From Erodium maritimum (taxonomy: Eukaryota; Streptophyta; Magnoliopsida; Geraniales; Geraniaceae): 64,000 nt of DNA. The position numbers were made by a program, and so were the translations under genes. Of this stretch, positions 14,590 through 26,771 are shown one piece after another. Location of the stretch: the NCBI GenBank assembly GCA_963921825.1, contig OY997589.1:1860001-1924000 (forward strand). The letters are read 5' to 3'. The notes under the pieces are model-generated. The model did not search any database. It worked only from the letters and a program-made list of their open reading frames with translations, and was not told the origin of the DNA. How positions within the stretch are numbered: position 1 is the stretch's first letter; each line of letters begins with the position of its first letter.

Positions 14590-15665
14590 GTAGGAGCCTG
14601 GACGAGGGATGTGGGCTTCAGAATTGGCAATATGTTGGGGGTTTGCCAAAGGTTAGATGTGGACAAGAAGAGTCTCTGCTGGAAAGACTTTATGAAGATC
14701 ATAATAAGGGCATATATTCGGATTCCGCTGCAAAGCCAACTCTGGTTCTGGTTATCGGTCTCTCAGGTACGCACTCGTCTGCACATCTCGTATGAATATT
14801 TACCTGAGCACTGCTTTGGATGTTGTTGGGCGGGGCATCTCTTCCCGGTATGCCCGATCGAGGGGGGTGTTCGTGGGTCCTCGCTGAAGGCCCCAGGGGA
14901 CCCGAGATCGGCACTAGAAAAGGAAAAACATGGGAAGGCCGTCACAGGAACGAATTGGACATATTTGAGTGGTTCAAGGAAGGGTGGTCAGTCCAAGGGA
15001 CCACCAAGAACTCCGCCGAGGAGAGAGGACATGGGACGCTGGGGTCAGCGGGATGCAGAGGAGGAGGTTACACCAGCAGAATGGTTTCCACGTCACCCGA
15101 CGCCCTCTTCGTCGGAAAACAAGAGGGCTGGGAGAGACGAGGAATCAGCGGGGGATGAAGAATCAGCGGCGTCGAATGAGGCGTCTTCAGCAGCGGCGGG
15201 GGGCTTCAAGCACCCTCACCTCCAGGAATGAGTGCTGAGAAGGCCAAGGAGGGTTTGGTCGACTGTACCTTCTCCCTGGTGTATAGGTGGCAAGGGTACC
15301 ACCAACAGTTGATGTATTACTTCCCTACCACTTCGGAGTCAGCAATCCCGCGTTCAGGAGCCCTACCACTACCAGTCAAGGGAGGACGACACACGCTGAC
15401 TTACCGGGGGAGTAATTGGTCCACCACCGCTTGTTTATCCTCTGCTCTGCTCGATCAATATCTCATGGTTGTAGTGTACTGTATCGGTGTCCTTGGACGC
15501 TACCGCAGTCGCCCCCCTCCGAACGCCCTTATGTCAAAGAGCGAAATTTATTTCTATGTTTATGCTTTTCAATTATTGTTAGTTTGGTTCCTTTGTATGG
15601 TGTCTTTGACTCTCACACGTACCAAAATACTTTTCTATTAATAATATCAGTGTTTCTCTAAAAAA
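14590..15665 (+). pseudogene. LINE retrotransposon ORF1 relic with zinc knuckle
   Basis: Reading from about 14608, the frame encodes VGFRIGNMLGVCQRLDV, then a basic stretch, YEYLPEHCF and the knuckle CFGCCWAGHLFPVC. This fits C-X2-C-X4-H-X4-C. That order (IGxxxG, RLD, YE-LP, CCHC) is typical of plant L1-like ORF1/gag proteins with DUF4283 and zf-CCHC_4. The N-terminal part is missing and no ATG precedes the frame. The frame runs to the stop at 15231, and a Gly/Glu/Ser-rich low-complexity region follows. No reverse transcriptase is present downstream. The block ends near an A-rich tract at 15660. It is a 5'- and 3'-truncated, presumably dead, copy. Confidence 0.7.
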
Positions 15666-17432
15666 ATATATATATATTTCATTGTATTTTTTGTATCAAA
15701 AATACGATAAAATATAGGGAAATATAACAAAAATGTTTTGGATTTAACACTAGGTCGTGTATGATGTGAAGTAATGTGTGATAGATTCATGCACGAGCTG
15801 ATTAGGTTCGTGACGAGGTTGTTTTATTTCTCTTGTCATCCAACACAGATTCATGGGTCTTACAATTATCACACATGTGTTGGTCCATGATCTATTCAAC
15901 ACTCGTCAATGGATAATTCAAGAAACTATTTTATATTTGATAGATCTAAATTCTTGGTGAGGTTGGTTCTTGTATGTCTGTGTTTGTTTAGGAGTCGTTT
16001 TTTAACAATCAGATCTGATAAATACATGTCCAGAAGTGGACATCGGGCTGATTCACCTATCCCTAACGAATGGGGCATACGTTACCAGCAATCTAATTGT
16101 TTTTTAAGGCCAGATGATTCACCCATGTAGTTCTTGTCCGGTTGAGGTAGCTCGGTCCTCTATGGCATATTCACTAGTCTGATTAGGTTTGGGCTTCGAT
16201 TGGGACTAGGGGTGGACGCTTTCTTGTTTGCTGTTTCATTTTGTGTTGGACTTTTGTTAGTTCATTTGTGGTTCTCTTTTTGGGACCTACACCTTTATTT
16301 TCATTTATGCATTTCTATCTCACTGATAAACAAGGTACATGTCTCATAGGATGGACTTGATGCGCGAGGACCGATAAACAGATACAGCAAGACGACGGTC
16401 AAAGTTGACTACGATGTATCTTTTTCATATTTCATCTATAATTTTTACTAGCAATGTCGTTAAAACTTGGACATGATGATAATAAGTACAAGAAAATAGT
16501 AATTTTTTTAGCTTGATTCATTTTTAGGGGTGTGCAAATATCCGACTGTCACCAGCCATTCCCATCAGTGGAATCACCCGAACCGGTGTCAATGACAACG
16601 GTTACGGTTAAAAAATACCAACTCGACGACATTTTAGGTGGGTACGGTTTTGCATGTTTCAAACCGGTAAAAAACCAGTCGACCGATTTTTATTTCATAA
16701 ACATAGTACTTTTTTTTTATTTTATTGGGCGGCTTAGACTTAAGCCCAAATTGATTTAATTTATATTGGGTTACTTTAGGCTCTGCCTCGGCTCAACATT
16801 TTTTAGCGAAATCATATAAGTTTATGGGCTAAGCCCACTTTATTTTTAGTCCATTTAATTTTCAACCACCAACTAACCCGTATTAAAGTCCATTTATTTT
16901 TCAGTCACCAATTAACCTTAACCATAATAATGGGGTGGATAAAAAACCGACCATCACCGAAAATCTTGTTAACTAAATTGACAAATATTTAAAAATGATG
17001 TCAACAAATGAAAATGAAGTATAAATTTTGTCAAACAACTTAAATCATGGTTCAAATTTGAAACTTAAAATGAAGGCTCAAAAAACTACAATAGACTTGG
17101 TGGACCGGATAAAAATCGTAACCGACCGACTCTGTAACCGACCGAATTCTAAAATAATCACCAATTATGAGTACAATAACGATTATAAATCTTAATAAAC
17201 CGATAATCACAGTCCAGTTATCGGTTTAAGATGAAAGAGATGGTCATCGATCGATGTCCAAACCGAACCCGGACCACATCTAACACCGACAAAGGACACC
17301 ACAATCCCGCCACCGTACACCACTATCCAAGCACCCAAACACCCCCCAAAAATTCCCCAAATAGCAAACAAGTTAAAAAGCAGACTCAACTTCACTCACT
17401 CACTCACTCTCCGATCTCGAGCTCCGACAAAA
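15666..17432. other. Spacer upstream of GDSL gene
   Basis: No gene is recognised. Near 16525 a 'taggggtgtgcaaat' string resembles the left end of plant hAT elements, and the following sequence is rich in 'accggt/aaccgac' words. A matching right end was not found. The last 150 bp before 17433 is C/T-rich, with a 'cactcactcactct' run, probably the GDSL 5' UTR. Confidence 0.4.
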
Positions 17433-20400
17433 ATGGCGATACCTATATCTCCTCCGATCTATCTCCTCCTCCTCGCTCTCCTTCCCCACCCACTCCTCTC
17501 CCAATGCACGTCCCCTCCGGTCATCTTCAACTTCGGCGATTCCAATTCCGACACCGGAGGCCTCGTCGCCGGCCTCGGCTACCCCGTCAACCCCCCCAAC
17601 GGCCGCTCCTTCTTCCGCAGATCCACCGGCCGCCTCTCCGACGGCCGCTTAATCATCGATTTTCTCGGTAAGTGGCCCCCACCTCCCCCCTCTCGATCCG
17701 GCCGTTGATTCCCGATCGCGGATCGTGATCGCAATCCAACGGTCTAGATTCATTAGCTCTTGAGCCGCGTCGCCGGTTCGCTGAATCGGCGGTGGACCGG
17801 TTTTGTCGGTTGGGTAATTTAGATTAATGTGGGCCCAAATCATCGATTTGTATTGGTGCATGTGATCTGATCTCATAAATCTCAGGACATGATTGGGCCC
17901 ACTACCGTGCAGCTTAAGATACGTGACAAAATGTTTAATGATTGTATTAAAATCAAGGATTAATTAATTTTAGTATCTTTTTTATGGGTAACACTTTTTT
18001 AATATTTTGACGTATTGATAATCTTCTAGATAAAATTTTGATTAAGTTTACGTTATTTTGATGATATGTGACTAATTCATAGGAGAATTAAATAAATTGT
18101 GACCAATTCATAAAGGGTACTAAATGACATTTACCAAAACAATAACGTTACAAAATGTAGGGTACAAAAAATATGTTACCATAGAAAAAGGGTACAAAAG
18201 GTAATTAACCCTAAGATCAATGTTTTAAAATTTTCGATCAGGTCCCGTCTAGGCGTTTTTGTTGGCCTACTCGATTAATCCCCGATTAATTCCCTTCCCC
18301 GATTGATCCCTAAAAGTTCTTAACCGTCCAATTAATGCCTAACTATTGTTATAGAACCTTGATTAAGATACTAAATATGTACATGACGAGTTTAATAATG
18401 ATGTCACATGTGTTATAACGTGTTTATGTTACATGAGTGCTTAATTTAGCAAATTTTAATCTGTTTAGTTTAGTTGATTGGTCTGGTTGGTCAAGAAGAA
18501 TATTTTCTCTTACGAGATCGGGTGTTCGAATCTTAATAAACCACTTGCTTTAAAGCATACATGGATGAGATTTTAGATTAAGGGTTAATCTACTTTGTAG
18601 TTAGTGAGTTCATAAGTGTATGGTTTGGTGAAAGAGGTTCTTTTTTATGCCTTAAGATCGATGTCAATGGTGTTTATAAGATCCCGTGTTTGAATATTAG
18701 GATCAATGTCAATGGTGTTTATAAGATCCCGTGTTCGAATCTTAATAAACCACTTGCAGAATACGAGACTTATCTGCAAGATATTGATAACATTATAAAA
18801 CTTCTGAGGATCTGATGCAAATTTATTTTTTGTAATTGTTTGTGCTTTTGCAGGCCAGAGCTTGAATGCCAGCTTGCTGAGGCCATATCTAGACTCGTTG
18901 TCGGGAAACAAATTCACAAATGGCGCAAACTTTGCCATTGTGGGCTCATCCACGCTCCCCAGATACGAACCCTTTTCTCTACACGTTCAAGTTATGCAGT
19001 TCCTTCACTTCAAATCCACAGCAGGAGGTAAATGCTTATCTATGAACTCTTAAGTGAACCTGTATAATGAGAGATTAAGGTGATGCAATTGTTTTTTTTT
19101 TGTATGTATGAACTTGATAAAACTACGCAAACAGACTGATTACTCTGCTTAAATTCTTAATTAATCTAGGAAGTTTGGTTAACGACCAAGGGTTCAAGAA
19201 CGCACTGTACATGATTGACATTGGACAGAACGACATTTCAAACGCGTTCTCCTTCTCCAATAACCATTCATCGTTTGCACTAGTTAGAAAAAGAATCCCA
19301 GTAGTCATAGGAGAAATCAAGGATGCTATTCAGGTGATTCTACAACTCATAACCAAGAACCGAGGATAGATTGTTGATTTCAACCAATCTTCGATTGTTT
19401 TGAACTCTTCTCTTCTGATTTGTGCATCAAGTTTAGGCTATATATGGAGAAGGTGGGAGGAAATTTTGGGTGCACAACACCGGGCCGTTGGGGTGTATAC
19501 CGAAGATTCTTTCACTCACTAGAAAGACTCCAGCTGATCTGGACCGACATGGATGTCTTTCGAGATACAACGCTGCTGCGAGATTGTTCAATGCAGAACT
19601 ACTGCGCCTATGCCAAGTGATGAGAGCTCAGTATGCAGATGCTACCATAGTCTATGTGGATATCTATGGTATCAAATACGATCTCATTGCCAACTTCAAG
19701 AAATATGGTAAGCTAAGAATTTCACTTTCGAGCTCTGCAGTTTATTTCATCGTATGAGTTAATTGCAGATAGCGATTGTGTACTTTATGTCTTTTGCACA
19801 TAACTATTCCCAACTTTAAACTTTTACATCTAGCTACCTAAACTTTTAAAAATTCACACATAGCTCGAAAATGCCCTTGGTCCTAATCTAAAAAAATGCT
19901 TCTTTTTTTAATCTTTTGAGTTTTTTTATCTACTCAGTTGTTTTCGACATCTAATCTAATTGTTTTGTGTAGTTATGAAGTCTTTTCAAGATTAGGGTCA
20001 AGGACGATTTTGTCATTTTCTGACAAAAAAGAGGTGTAATTTTCCGAAAGTTATCTGCAATAGCTATCTGCAGTTAACCCACATTTTACTTCATAACATG
20101 CTCGATTATGAATGAAAAGTGAAAATTAACTCAATCTGTTCATTATCATACACGTGTTTCCTAAATTTGTGCCTCTGCATTGAGAGATCTATTTTGGGTA
20201 TGATAACAAATGTGGTAAAAAACGATTTCTTCCATCTAAACCTGTTCTTGCAGGTTTCTCAAGTCCATTAATGGCATGCTGTGGAAGCGGAGGAGCTCCA
20301 TACAACTTCAACAACAGGGTGACATGTGGGCAATACGGGTTCCAGGTCTGCAACGAAGGATCTAAGTATGTGAGCTGGGACGCGACACACTACACCGAAG

Positions 20401-20486
20401 CTGCCAACTCTTTTATAGCTTCGAGAATACTCTCCACCGCTTATTCCACTCCAAGCGCTAAATTCGATTTCTTCTGCAAGGTTTGA
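17433..20486 (+). CDS. GDSL esterase/lipase (At1g09390/LIP4-like), 5 exons
   Basis: Secreted SGNH-family serine esterase; the substrate is unknown. Exons: 17433-17667, 18854-19027, 19170-19333, 19437-19707 and 20254-20486. This gives 1077 nt and 358 aa, normal for the family. An N-terminal hydrophobic signal peptide (LLLLALLPHPLLSQC) precedes block I FNFGDSNSDTGG with nucleophile S37. Block II NGANF has Gly102. Block III DIGQND has oxyanion Asn157. Block V SWDATHYTEAAN has Asp324 and His327. The stretch GLVAGLGYPVNPPNGRSFFR and 'STGRLSDGRLIIDFLGQSLN' place it near Arabidopsis At1g09390 and LIP4, as I recall them. All catalytic residues are present. Introns 1 and 4 carry MITEs. Confidence 0.95.
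17955..18213. mobile_element. Family D MITE copy (decayed), GDSL intron 1
   Basis: The left end 'aggattaattaattttagta' and the right end 'gggtacaaaaggtaattaac' are inverted versions of the family D terminus seen at 58508-58778. The inside shares the 'taacaataacgttac / ttgatta'-type pattern loosely. Confidence 0.5.
18222..18362. repeat. Short relative of the 'GTTCTAAAA' repeat
   Basis: It runs from 'tgttttaaaattttcgatca' to 'gttatagaaccttg', with 'gtctaggcg' and 'gattaatccccgattaat' inside. It matches the element at 13263-13662 with a large deletion. Confidence 0.5.
18478..18760 (+). repeat. SINE-like heads and a 45-bp tandem repeat, GDSL intron 1
   Basis: An A-box-like 'tggtctggttggtc' and B-box-like 'ggtgttcgaatct' lie about 50 bp apart (18480-18535), as in tRNA-derived SINEs. 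Downstream, the words 'gtcaatggtgtttataagat' and 'cccgtgttcgaatc' are tandemly duplicated with a period of about 45 bp (18656 and 18701). 'aatcttaataaaccacttgc' occurs after both B-box-like sites. Confidence 0.45.
19757..20080. mobile_element. Family C MITE, GDSL intron 4
   Basis: The ends are inverted: left GTTAATTGCAGATAGCGATT, right (other strand) GGGTTAACTGCAGATAGC. The inside has 'cataactattcccaacttta', 'aacttttacatctagctacc' and 'agggtcaaggacgattttgt'. Related copies are at 50172-50573 and 56714-57377. Confidence 0.8.
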
Positions 20487-20914
20487 TCTTGATCACTCAA
20501 CAAGATATGTCATCAAACTTTGTAAGTTTTTGTTTCACTTATCCTTCAATGTTGTGTGAGTGATCTTAAATCAGGATTAGACAAGGTTTTGGTCTAGTTT
20601 TGTAGGGTTTTCGTCCTTAATCATCGTTAGCGTTGTGTTTAGATCACACTTGATTGTAACTTGAAGAAGATGTCATCTGTGATATGTTAATGTCAGCTTG
20701 TTCTTCATTACCTGCTCTGGTTCTTTCTGAACTTTTTGAACATTATGTACTTTTTTGGTATCGGTGCTTAATAGGAACAGCCGACATGTGTATCCACTAG
20801 GATTTGAACCTGTAAACTCTCTTCTCGATCAGAGCAACCCAAGCTGGTCTTTGAATGTATGCTCTGAAATAAAAGCATTGTGAACCCCTTGTGCTTATAT
20901 TGTTATACTCAAGA

Positions 20915-21133
20915 ATTAATTACGTTTTATACCCCTTTGAATCTGTAACACACATTTAGTACCCCTTGTAAATTGGTAACATATCATTTAATACCTCTTA
21001 TGTATTGATAACAAAATAATTACATGCCTTATGTTATGAATTGGTAACAAATCATCAAAATGGTGTTAACTTGACCAAAATTATGTCCAATGCATTACCA
21101 ATACATAAGGGGTATTAAATGTGTATTCAAAGG
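20915..21133. mobile_element. Family D MITE copy
   Basis: 'aattaattacgttttatacc', 'ggtaacatatcatttaatac', 'aacaaataattacatgcctt'-type words and 'ttgaccaaaattatgtccaa' closely match the copy at 58508-58778. The right end is decayed. Confidence 0.7.
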
Positions 21134-23587
21134 CTCTTATTGGTGAAACTAACACATCTTTCACCAAGAACTGATGAGACTTGTTGTAGAAATGTTAAAA
21201 CATTAGTCACCACTTTGTAAGTGTATATTAATTTTTATGTGCATTTAAGTCATCAGCTTTAGTAAGTTATTGCAGTTAAGTGCTGACCTAAAAAATTAGT
21301 TCAAGTTGTGTTATCACAGGAAAAGGAGGTGGGTTGATGTGATTGCAAAATTATTATGTCGAGAAGAGATACATCAAATATGTCTTGAATCGACGTTGAT
21401 CAAAAATATCAAGGTTCGAAGTAAGGGCGGATGTATATGGGATCTTGGGAAACATGCTATCCTCGATATTTTCAATATATAACTTTCTTAACTGTAGTTT
21501 GTTTAAATCATTTACATGTAAAACAATATAGTCTTAATAAGTTCGTTAGAGTTCGATTCATATAATATTCGATTTCGTTATTATCAAGCTCGAGCCAAAA
21601 TCGGGTTTAATATTGGACTTTATTCAATGAAATCAAAATAATTTTCTACCAAACATTTGCAGGGGATGAGAGGAATGAATGAGATGAGTTGAGTCGAATT
21701 TTAAATTGGGTATTTACTTTCTAATGGGTTGAAGTCTTGACGTTACTACAATTGTGGAGAGTATTTCCCGCCTATAAAGTTTCGTTATCAACGTTAATGA
21801 AAAAGTTATATTACAAAAAAAATTGATTTTTAGAATCGAAAATTCACATCAAACAAAGATCGTTTTGCAAAGAATATAAGCACCGACATTATGGAACACA
21901 ACCTTTAGATGAATACTTGGTATTATGAAGATTACAATCCTGTCCTTGAGGAATCTGACTCTAAAAACATCTGCAGTGAAGGCCAATTGAAGCGTCGAGT
22001 GGGTAAAAAAAGGGAAAATGTTATGTGTCTTCTCTATCTAACCGATTCTCTTTCCTCGTGTAGACAGTTTCCTCGAAGTCGAGTCCCCACTATTCCTCTC
22101 TCTATATCTCTCCTCCCTCACCCTTTCTTCTATTGTCACTCAGAATCGTCCCACTGAATCTGACTTTCACAGTGTGGTGGAGCCGAATTGACCTTAGGTC
22201 TAACCTGTCCAATTCGACCCTCCACTACAGATGCTCCAGTATCATATCAGATCATCAATTAACAAACAAGACTCAAACCGATAATTGAAGTTCCAATCAC
22301 AAATTTCACGTAATCATCGTTCTCACGAAACTGTTACGACACGATACAAAACAGCTTATTGACATAGTCTTACTTATTACCATCTTCCTCCAACCATGAC
22401 TAGTCTTCTTTTGATGTGATGTCTCTTCCATGACTTGTTGCAGCTAACAAGTCTCTTCCACACACTGTTTGTTCCTCTGTTGCTTGTTGGGGACTCCATA
22501 TTTGTGCAGTCCCATGATGGATGTGGGGCTTGTGATGTTCCCTTTTAAATCTAGTCCATCGATCGTATCGTAAAATGCAATAAAAAGTCGTTGTTTTATG
22601 TTGAAAAATTACGATTATATGAAACGATCTTTTAAAGATGCGTATTTGAAGTTACTCATGTATTTTATCTGATTATCGACGTGAAATCGAAACTATAATA
22701 ATACATATGCTACAAACCAATGTTTGAAGATATTTGTGTACTGCATTTATGTCCTAGTAGACAAAATGTCCCATAAATTATGGATCTTTGTAGTATTGTT
22801 TGATGTCGTATTGGTGATGCTAGAACATGACATGGTGAAGTCAATAGGAGTTGTAAAATTGTGTTGATAAGTCTGGTTAGAAAATTCGTTGGGTCGGAAA
22901 TCGAATTGAACATATGATGGTGTCGGATTTGGAGGAAAGTGGGTCGAGTTGGATTCGGTTGTTGAGTTTACGATATGTTGGATAACCGATAAAATCGAAT
23001 ATGATTGTCAACTACACACATGGCATCATGATGAGTTTTGATCAGCCTTCATCAGCAGTCACAATTCCCTCCTGTATGCTAATACTCAACCTTTTTTCTC
23101 ACTGAACTTTTTATGTATAAACCCGGACACTTTTCAAGATAGAAAGAGAGGGTAAGAGCTTGACAGCCAGCACTCTCAAAGAACAACAGACCGAACATTC
23201 TTAAAATAAAACCTCAACAAACCGAAACTATAACCAATCAAGGAGTCTAAAATAGGTCTAAAACCTAGATTTTACAACCATAAAAAAACAAATAAACACA
23301 AGCACACCAAAATTGACACCTCAAGCCACTAAAGCAAACGAAATTAACAAACCCAACAAAAGAATAAACATAGTTACCTGTGACAGTCTAAGAACTTGAT
23401 TTTCCAACCTTAAACCTCGAAGATAAACAACAACACAATCCAACAAGAGGTTAAAAAAATAGGTCTAAAACCTAAATAACAACCATGAAACTCAAAAAAA
23501 TCCGCACAACGACAGCAATCACCGCAGCAACTACCGACTGCCACTCAAAAATGCGCCTAAATATCTAAACAAATACTCAACCCTCTT

Positions 23588-23606
23588 TAACCCTAACCCT
23601 AACCCT
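23588..23606. repeat. Interstitial telomere-like motif (AACCCTA)n
   Basis: About two and a half units of the plant telomere repeat, taaccctaaccctaaccct. It is too short to be a telomere relic with confidence; short telo-boxes also occur in plant promoters. Confidence 0.75.
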
Positions 23607-24032
23607 ACTGCACACACCGACCTCCTCATTTTTCTTGCCAATCGATCCTCGCTCTTCCATCCACAACGTTACAAATCTCTCTCTTGGATTTTTCAATCAA
23701 AAACCAGCGACTGATCAACGGTTTATCGATAACAAACCGGTTCCTCTAAGAGACTATGCAATCGCCACTAAAATCTCAGAACCGAAAGAACCCGTTTGAT
23801 AGTCGAAAACCTCGTCAATCTAGATTAACCATTTCAATACACCAACCTTATTTTTTCATTCCAAAACGAGATAATTCGTACTTACGCAAAGAAAAATACT
23901 CAAAAAAAATCAGTCTCATCAATCCACAATCACTTCGAATGTAACACATTATTATACCTTCGAACACCATTCACTTCATCATCAACTTTGTCCGAAAATA
24001 AGTTACTAAAACATAAACTTTGTCGGAAACCA

Positions 24033-24458
24033 TTACAAAGAAAGATTCAAATCTATACCCTTACCTTTGGTCTCCTCCTTATCATCATCTTTCTTCTCTC
24101 TCCCCTCTCCATCCTCCTCGAACACCACCGTCAACGGCCTCCCAACATTCCGGGAAGGGCTAGCTTTATCACGATCGTCACGTGCAATCCTCGTGCCGGT
24201 CACGTGACTGTCCTCGAAGTCCTCGAGCCGGAACTTAGGGTTCCAAGCCATGATGTTCTTTCTCTCTCCTTCTCCTTCCCTGTCGTGCCTGATTAGGCGC
24301 TCACGTGTCTCACGCGAGCGCCTGATCAGCGCGTAGAACATTTCTATCTTCTTCTCCTCGTCTTCTTCTTCCTCTTCCTCGACGTTCCGTCGGGATTGGT
24401 TCCGGGGATCTTCGCCGGCGGGGTCGAGTTTCCTCTTCTTCTTGCCGTCGGTGTCCAT
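24033..24458 (-). CDS. NIMIN-type NPR1-interacting protein with EAR motif
   Basis: Small intronless nuclear regulator of 141 aa. NIMIN proteins bind the salicylic-acid receptor NPR1 and tune PR-gene expression. Visible parts: a basic start GKKKRK (5-10, possible nuclear signal), an acidic run of nine E/D residues (27-35) leading into KKIEMFYALIRRSRE (36-50), which fits the NPR1-binding region, a central AWNPKFRLEDF (71-81) and the C-terminus GIDLNLSL (134-141). The last is a classic LxLxL EAR repression motif. The start ATG at 24458 is preceded by a TATA box about 60 bp upstream and W-box cores. Gene-family naming (NIMIN1 or NIMIN2 type) is not resolvable by eye. Confidence 0.88.
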   Translation of the reverse strand: MDTDGKKKRKLDPAGEDPRNQSRRNVEEEEEEDEEKKIEMFYALIRRSRETRERLIRHDREGEGERKNIMAWNPKFRLEDFEDSHVTGTRIARDDRDKASPSRNVGRPLTVVFEEDGEGREKKDDDKEETKGKGIDLNLSL

Positions 24459-24511
24459 GTTGAAGGAGAGAGAGTATGGTTTTTAAGAGAGGTTCGTGAA
24501 CCGCGTTTTGG

Positions 24512-24544
24512 TTGACTCTATATAGTCATTTTCTATGGTCAAGG
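24512..24544 (-). promoter_or_regulatory. NIMIN promoter: TATA box and W-box cores
   Basis: On the minus strand a TATA-like CTATATAG lies at about 24518-24525. TTGAC W-box cores (WRKY sites) appear as gtcaa at about 24539-24543 on the plus strand, and as ttgact at 24512-24517 in the opposite orientation. WRKY-controlled, salicylate-responsive expression is known for NIMIN genes. That these sites act here is inference. Confidence 0.5.
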
Positions 24545-24718
24545 TATGGTGTGTGAATTTACGGTTTTGCCCCCACCAACCATGGCCCACTGTTTTCTTC
24601 CCTTTTTCATGTGTGGGTTTTGGTTTTTTGTTTTATATTTTTTTTGTCATAGGTGTTTATTTTAATATTAAATATGTAGGGCTATGTATTTTTTTTAGAT
24701 TAAAACTTTGTTGTCGAT

Positions 24719-25021
24719 GATTGTAAAAAAACTGTATTGAAGTTATTTTTTTATTGTAATTTTTTCTGAAAGGATGATTTTATTCTTAAAATATTAAATT
24801 AAAAATAACAAATAAAAGACAAAAAAAATCTAAATTTTCATTTTCATTTTTTTGTTTTTTTTTCTCTTTATAAACAAATAATGGAAGAAATTTTGGAAAA
24901 ATGAAAATTTTGGTTTTTTTTATTACTTGATATTTCTTAAGAGGTAAAATCGTTATTTTAATAAATTGGCATATAACGTGTGACAAAAGGACAACTTTGG
25001 ATTGTTTTTTGTAATTATCAA
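24719..25021. mobile_element. Family B foldback MITE (decayed)
   Basis: Ends 'gattgtaaaaaaactgtatt' and 'ttttttgtaattatcaag'. The centre folds back: 'aaaaaaatctaaattttcat' against 'atgaaaattttggtttttt'. It matches the better-preserved copies in the BDP1 and kinase genes. Confidence 0.6.
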
Positions 25022-25792
25022 GAAAAGAGGTTACAACTACAAAAAAAAAAACTATGCGTGCGCGGAGGTACTTCTTGTGCTTATCCCTAAAACGGAATAC
25101 GTATTTTCAAGGATCAGAACAAGACGGAATACAAGCATGATATAAGATCAGTTCGAGGATAAAACGGACAAAGTAACCGTTTTAAACCACTATAAAATTA
25201 AGTCCTAGTTATTCATATGCAAAAGATATTGAATTATTTATCAAGTAACTCACGAATCCCGATTTCCTAAGCAATTAATTATATGTTGTTATAATTAAAT
25301 TCAAGTTCGATTATTTTGCGAAGAGAACTCGAACTTAATCATTTAGATTTGTATAAACACGAACCAAATTATTTCTTTTCAAATTAAGTTAAACTTGCAT
25401 TATGTTATTTTATTCAGAGAGATTTTTGTTTATTAATTATATTCATAAAGAACATGAACAGTATATATTCGAAAGAAAAAAGGACCTAAAAAAGAGAAGA
25501 AAAATAGAAGGGCAAAATGGTAAAAACAACAAAAGCAACCTCTTGCTTTTCATTGAATCTCGTCACCCACTACGAGCTGTCTGTGGTGACGACCGGCCTG
25601 TGACGTCATCATCCCTTGCCGTCGTCTTCCCGGTGTCCCTTCATCATCTCGGAATATCTTTCTACCTAATCTCCGACCCCACTTGCTCGTCCTATCACGT
25701 CTCGACACCTGTCCTTTTACATGTATATCAGTTAACGTAAAACCGTTCGATCAATCGAGTTACTATGAAGAATTACTTTTTACCGATATAAT

Positions 25793-26083
25793 TTATGGTG
25801 AACTATTTTTTATCTGTAAATACGTTATCTTTGGCAGAGTTTAATCACGTGATAATTTTTTTAAATGATAGTTTTATGCTTTGCATTATGTGATTCGTTA
25901 TTTATAACACTAATGAATACGTGTTTTGTGATTTTGAACCCTTGTGTATGCATTTTTATAGGGACATTAACGACCTTTTGTAAAATATAATATTGTTAGT
26001 GGATTTGCATACGGAAAATAATTTACAGTAGTTTTTGCAAAATCGCATAGTGCAGTGCAAGTTTTTGTAATGATCCCTTTTTT
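25793..26083. mobile_element. Family A MITE, decayed, adjacent to a family B copy
   Basis: 'ttatggtgaactattttt', 'aacccttgtgtatgcattt' and 'gtgcaagtttttgtaatgat' are recognisable family A words in order. The right end abuts a family B element starting near 26090. Confidence 0.5.
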
Positions 26084-26089
26084 AAAAGT

Positions 26090-26392
26090 TCTGAGCCCTT
26101 TTTACATGAAAAAATGTATTGATGTTATCTTTGTGTTATATTATATGCGAAAAATGACCGATCTTATTGTCTAAAAACACGAAGAAAAAACATGATAATT
26201 CTTTTGTTTATTTAGTTTTCTCTATTTTGCAGGTCTAAAAAACTACCTAAACAAGGGAAATGGAAATTTTAGATTTTTTAATATTTACTTATTATATTTA
26301 AATTACAAAAATAACATCATTATTCTGAAACAAAATTACTCAAAATATAACAAAGACAAGTTTACGACACGATAATTACCTTCAAAATACTT
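26090..26392. mobile_element. Family B foldback MITE, decayed
   Basis: It has the order of family B motifs: 'atgtattgatgttatcttt', central 'gaaattttagattttttaat', 'tacttattatatttaaatta' and 'aacaaagacaagtttacgac'. The ends are degraded. Confidence 0.45.
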
Positions 26393-26771
26393 TTTTTTAT
26401 ACATAGTTACCTTTTTCTTTTTTTATCAATTACAATATCATATACATTGGTGTAACTTTTTGTAAGAACTCGAAGTGGGTAAGATTCTTTTAGAACATGT
26501 TCGTACAGTAACTAAGTGGCCGTTTGGGCATCACCTAATTCTTCCGTGGGACCCAAGTAAGGGTATGAAAATGAAAGATTATTCCTTAAAAGCAATAGTA
26601 ATTTCCCCAAATTGATGCAATAGTGTTTAGGTTGCAAGTGATCTGCATTTTATTAAAAAGGAAAGAAACAGGTAGGATAGAAAAAAAAATCGATTTAATG
26701 AAAGCTTGTAACCGATATTTCCTGATAATGTGTGAGCGGTTGTGTCGAATCTGTGACTAACAGATAAAATC

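Larger units (their letters stand above)
20487..24032. other. Long spacer between GDSL and NIMIN genes
   Basis: No convincing gene. It holds the GDSL 3' UTR, an antisense SINE-like head near 20783-20850 (B-box-like 'ggatttgaacctg'), a family D element (20915-21133) and a hairpin-rich stretch near 22172-22230 ending 'ccactacagatgctcc', which looks like one end of a Tourist-type element. The 23200-24000 part is A/C-rich with no long frame. Confidence 0.45.

Noticed and set aside
16525-17225. Possible hAT element beginning 'taggggtgtgcaaat'
   Set aside because: The left end looks hAT-like, but no inverted right end or target duplication was found; only a weak spacer note was kept.
23588-23606. 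Telomere relic
   Set aside because: Fewer than three repeats; too short to infer a chromosome fusion, so reported only as a motif.
24719-25021. microRNA precursor from the long foldback
   Set aside because: It belongs to a multi-copy MITE family and the arms are imperfect; a microRNA claim would need small RNA reads.
25560-25740. Coding exon in a GC-rich patch
   Set aside because: The frame lacks recognisable protein and splice partners; left as spacer.
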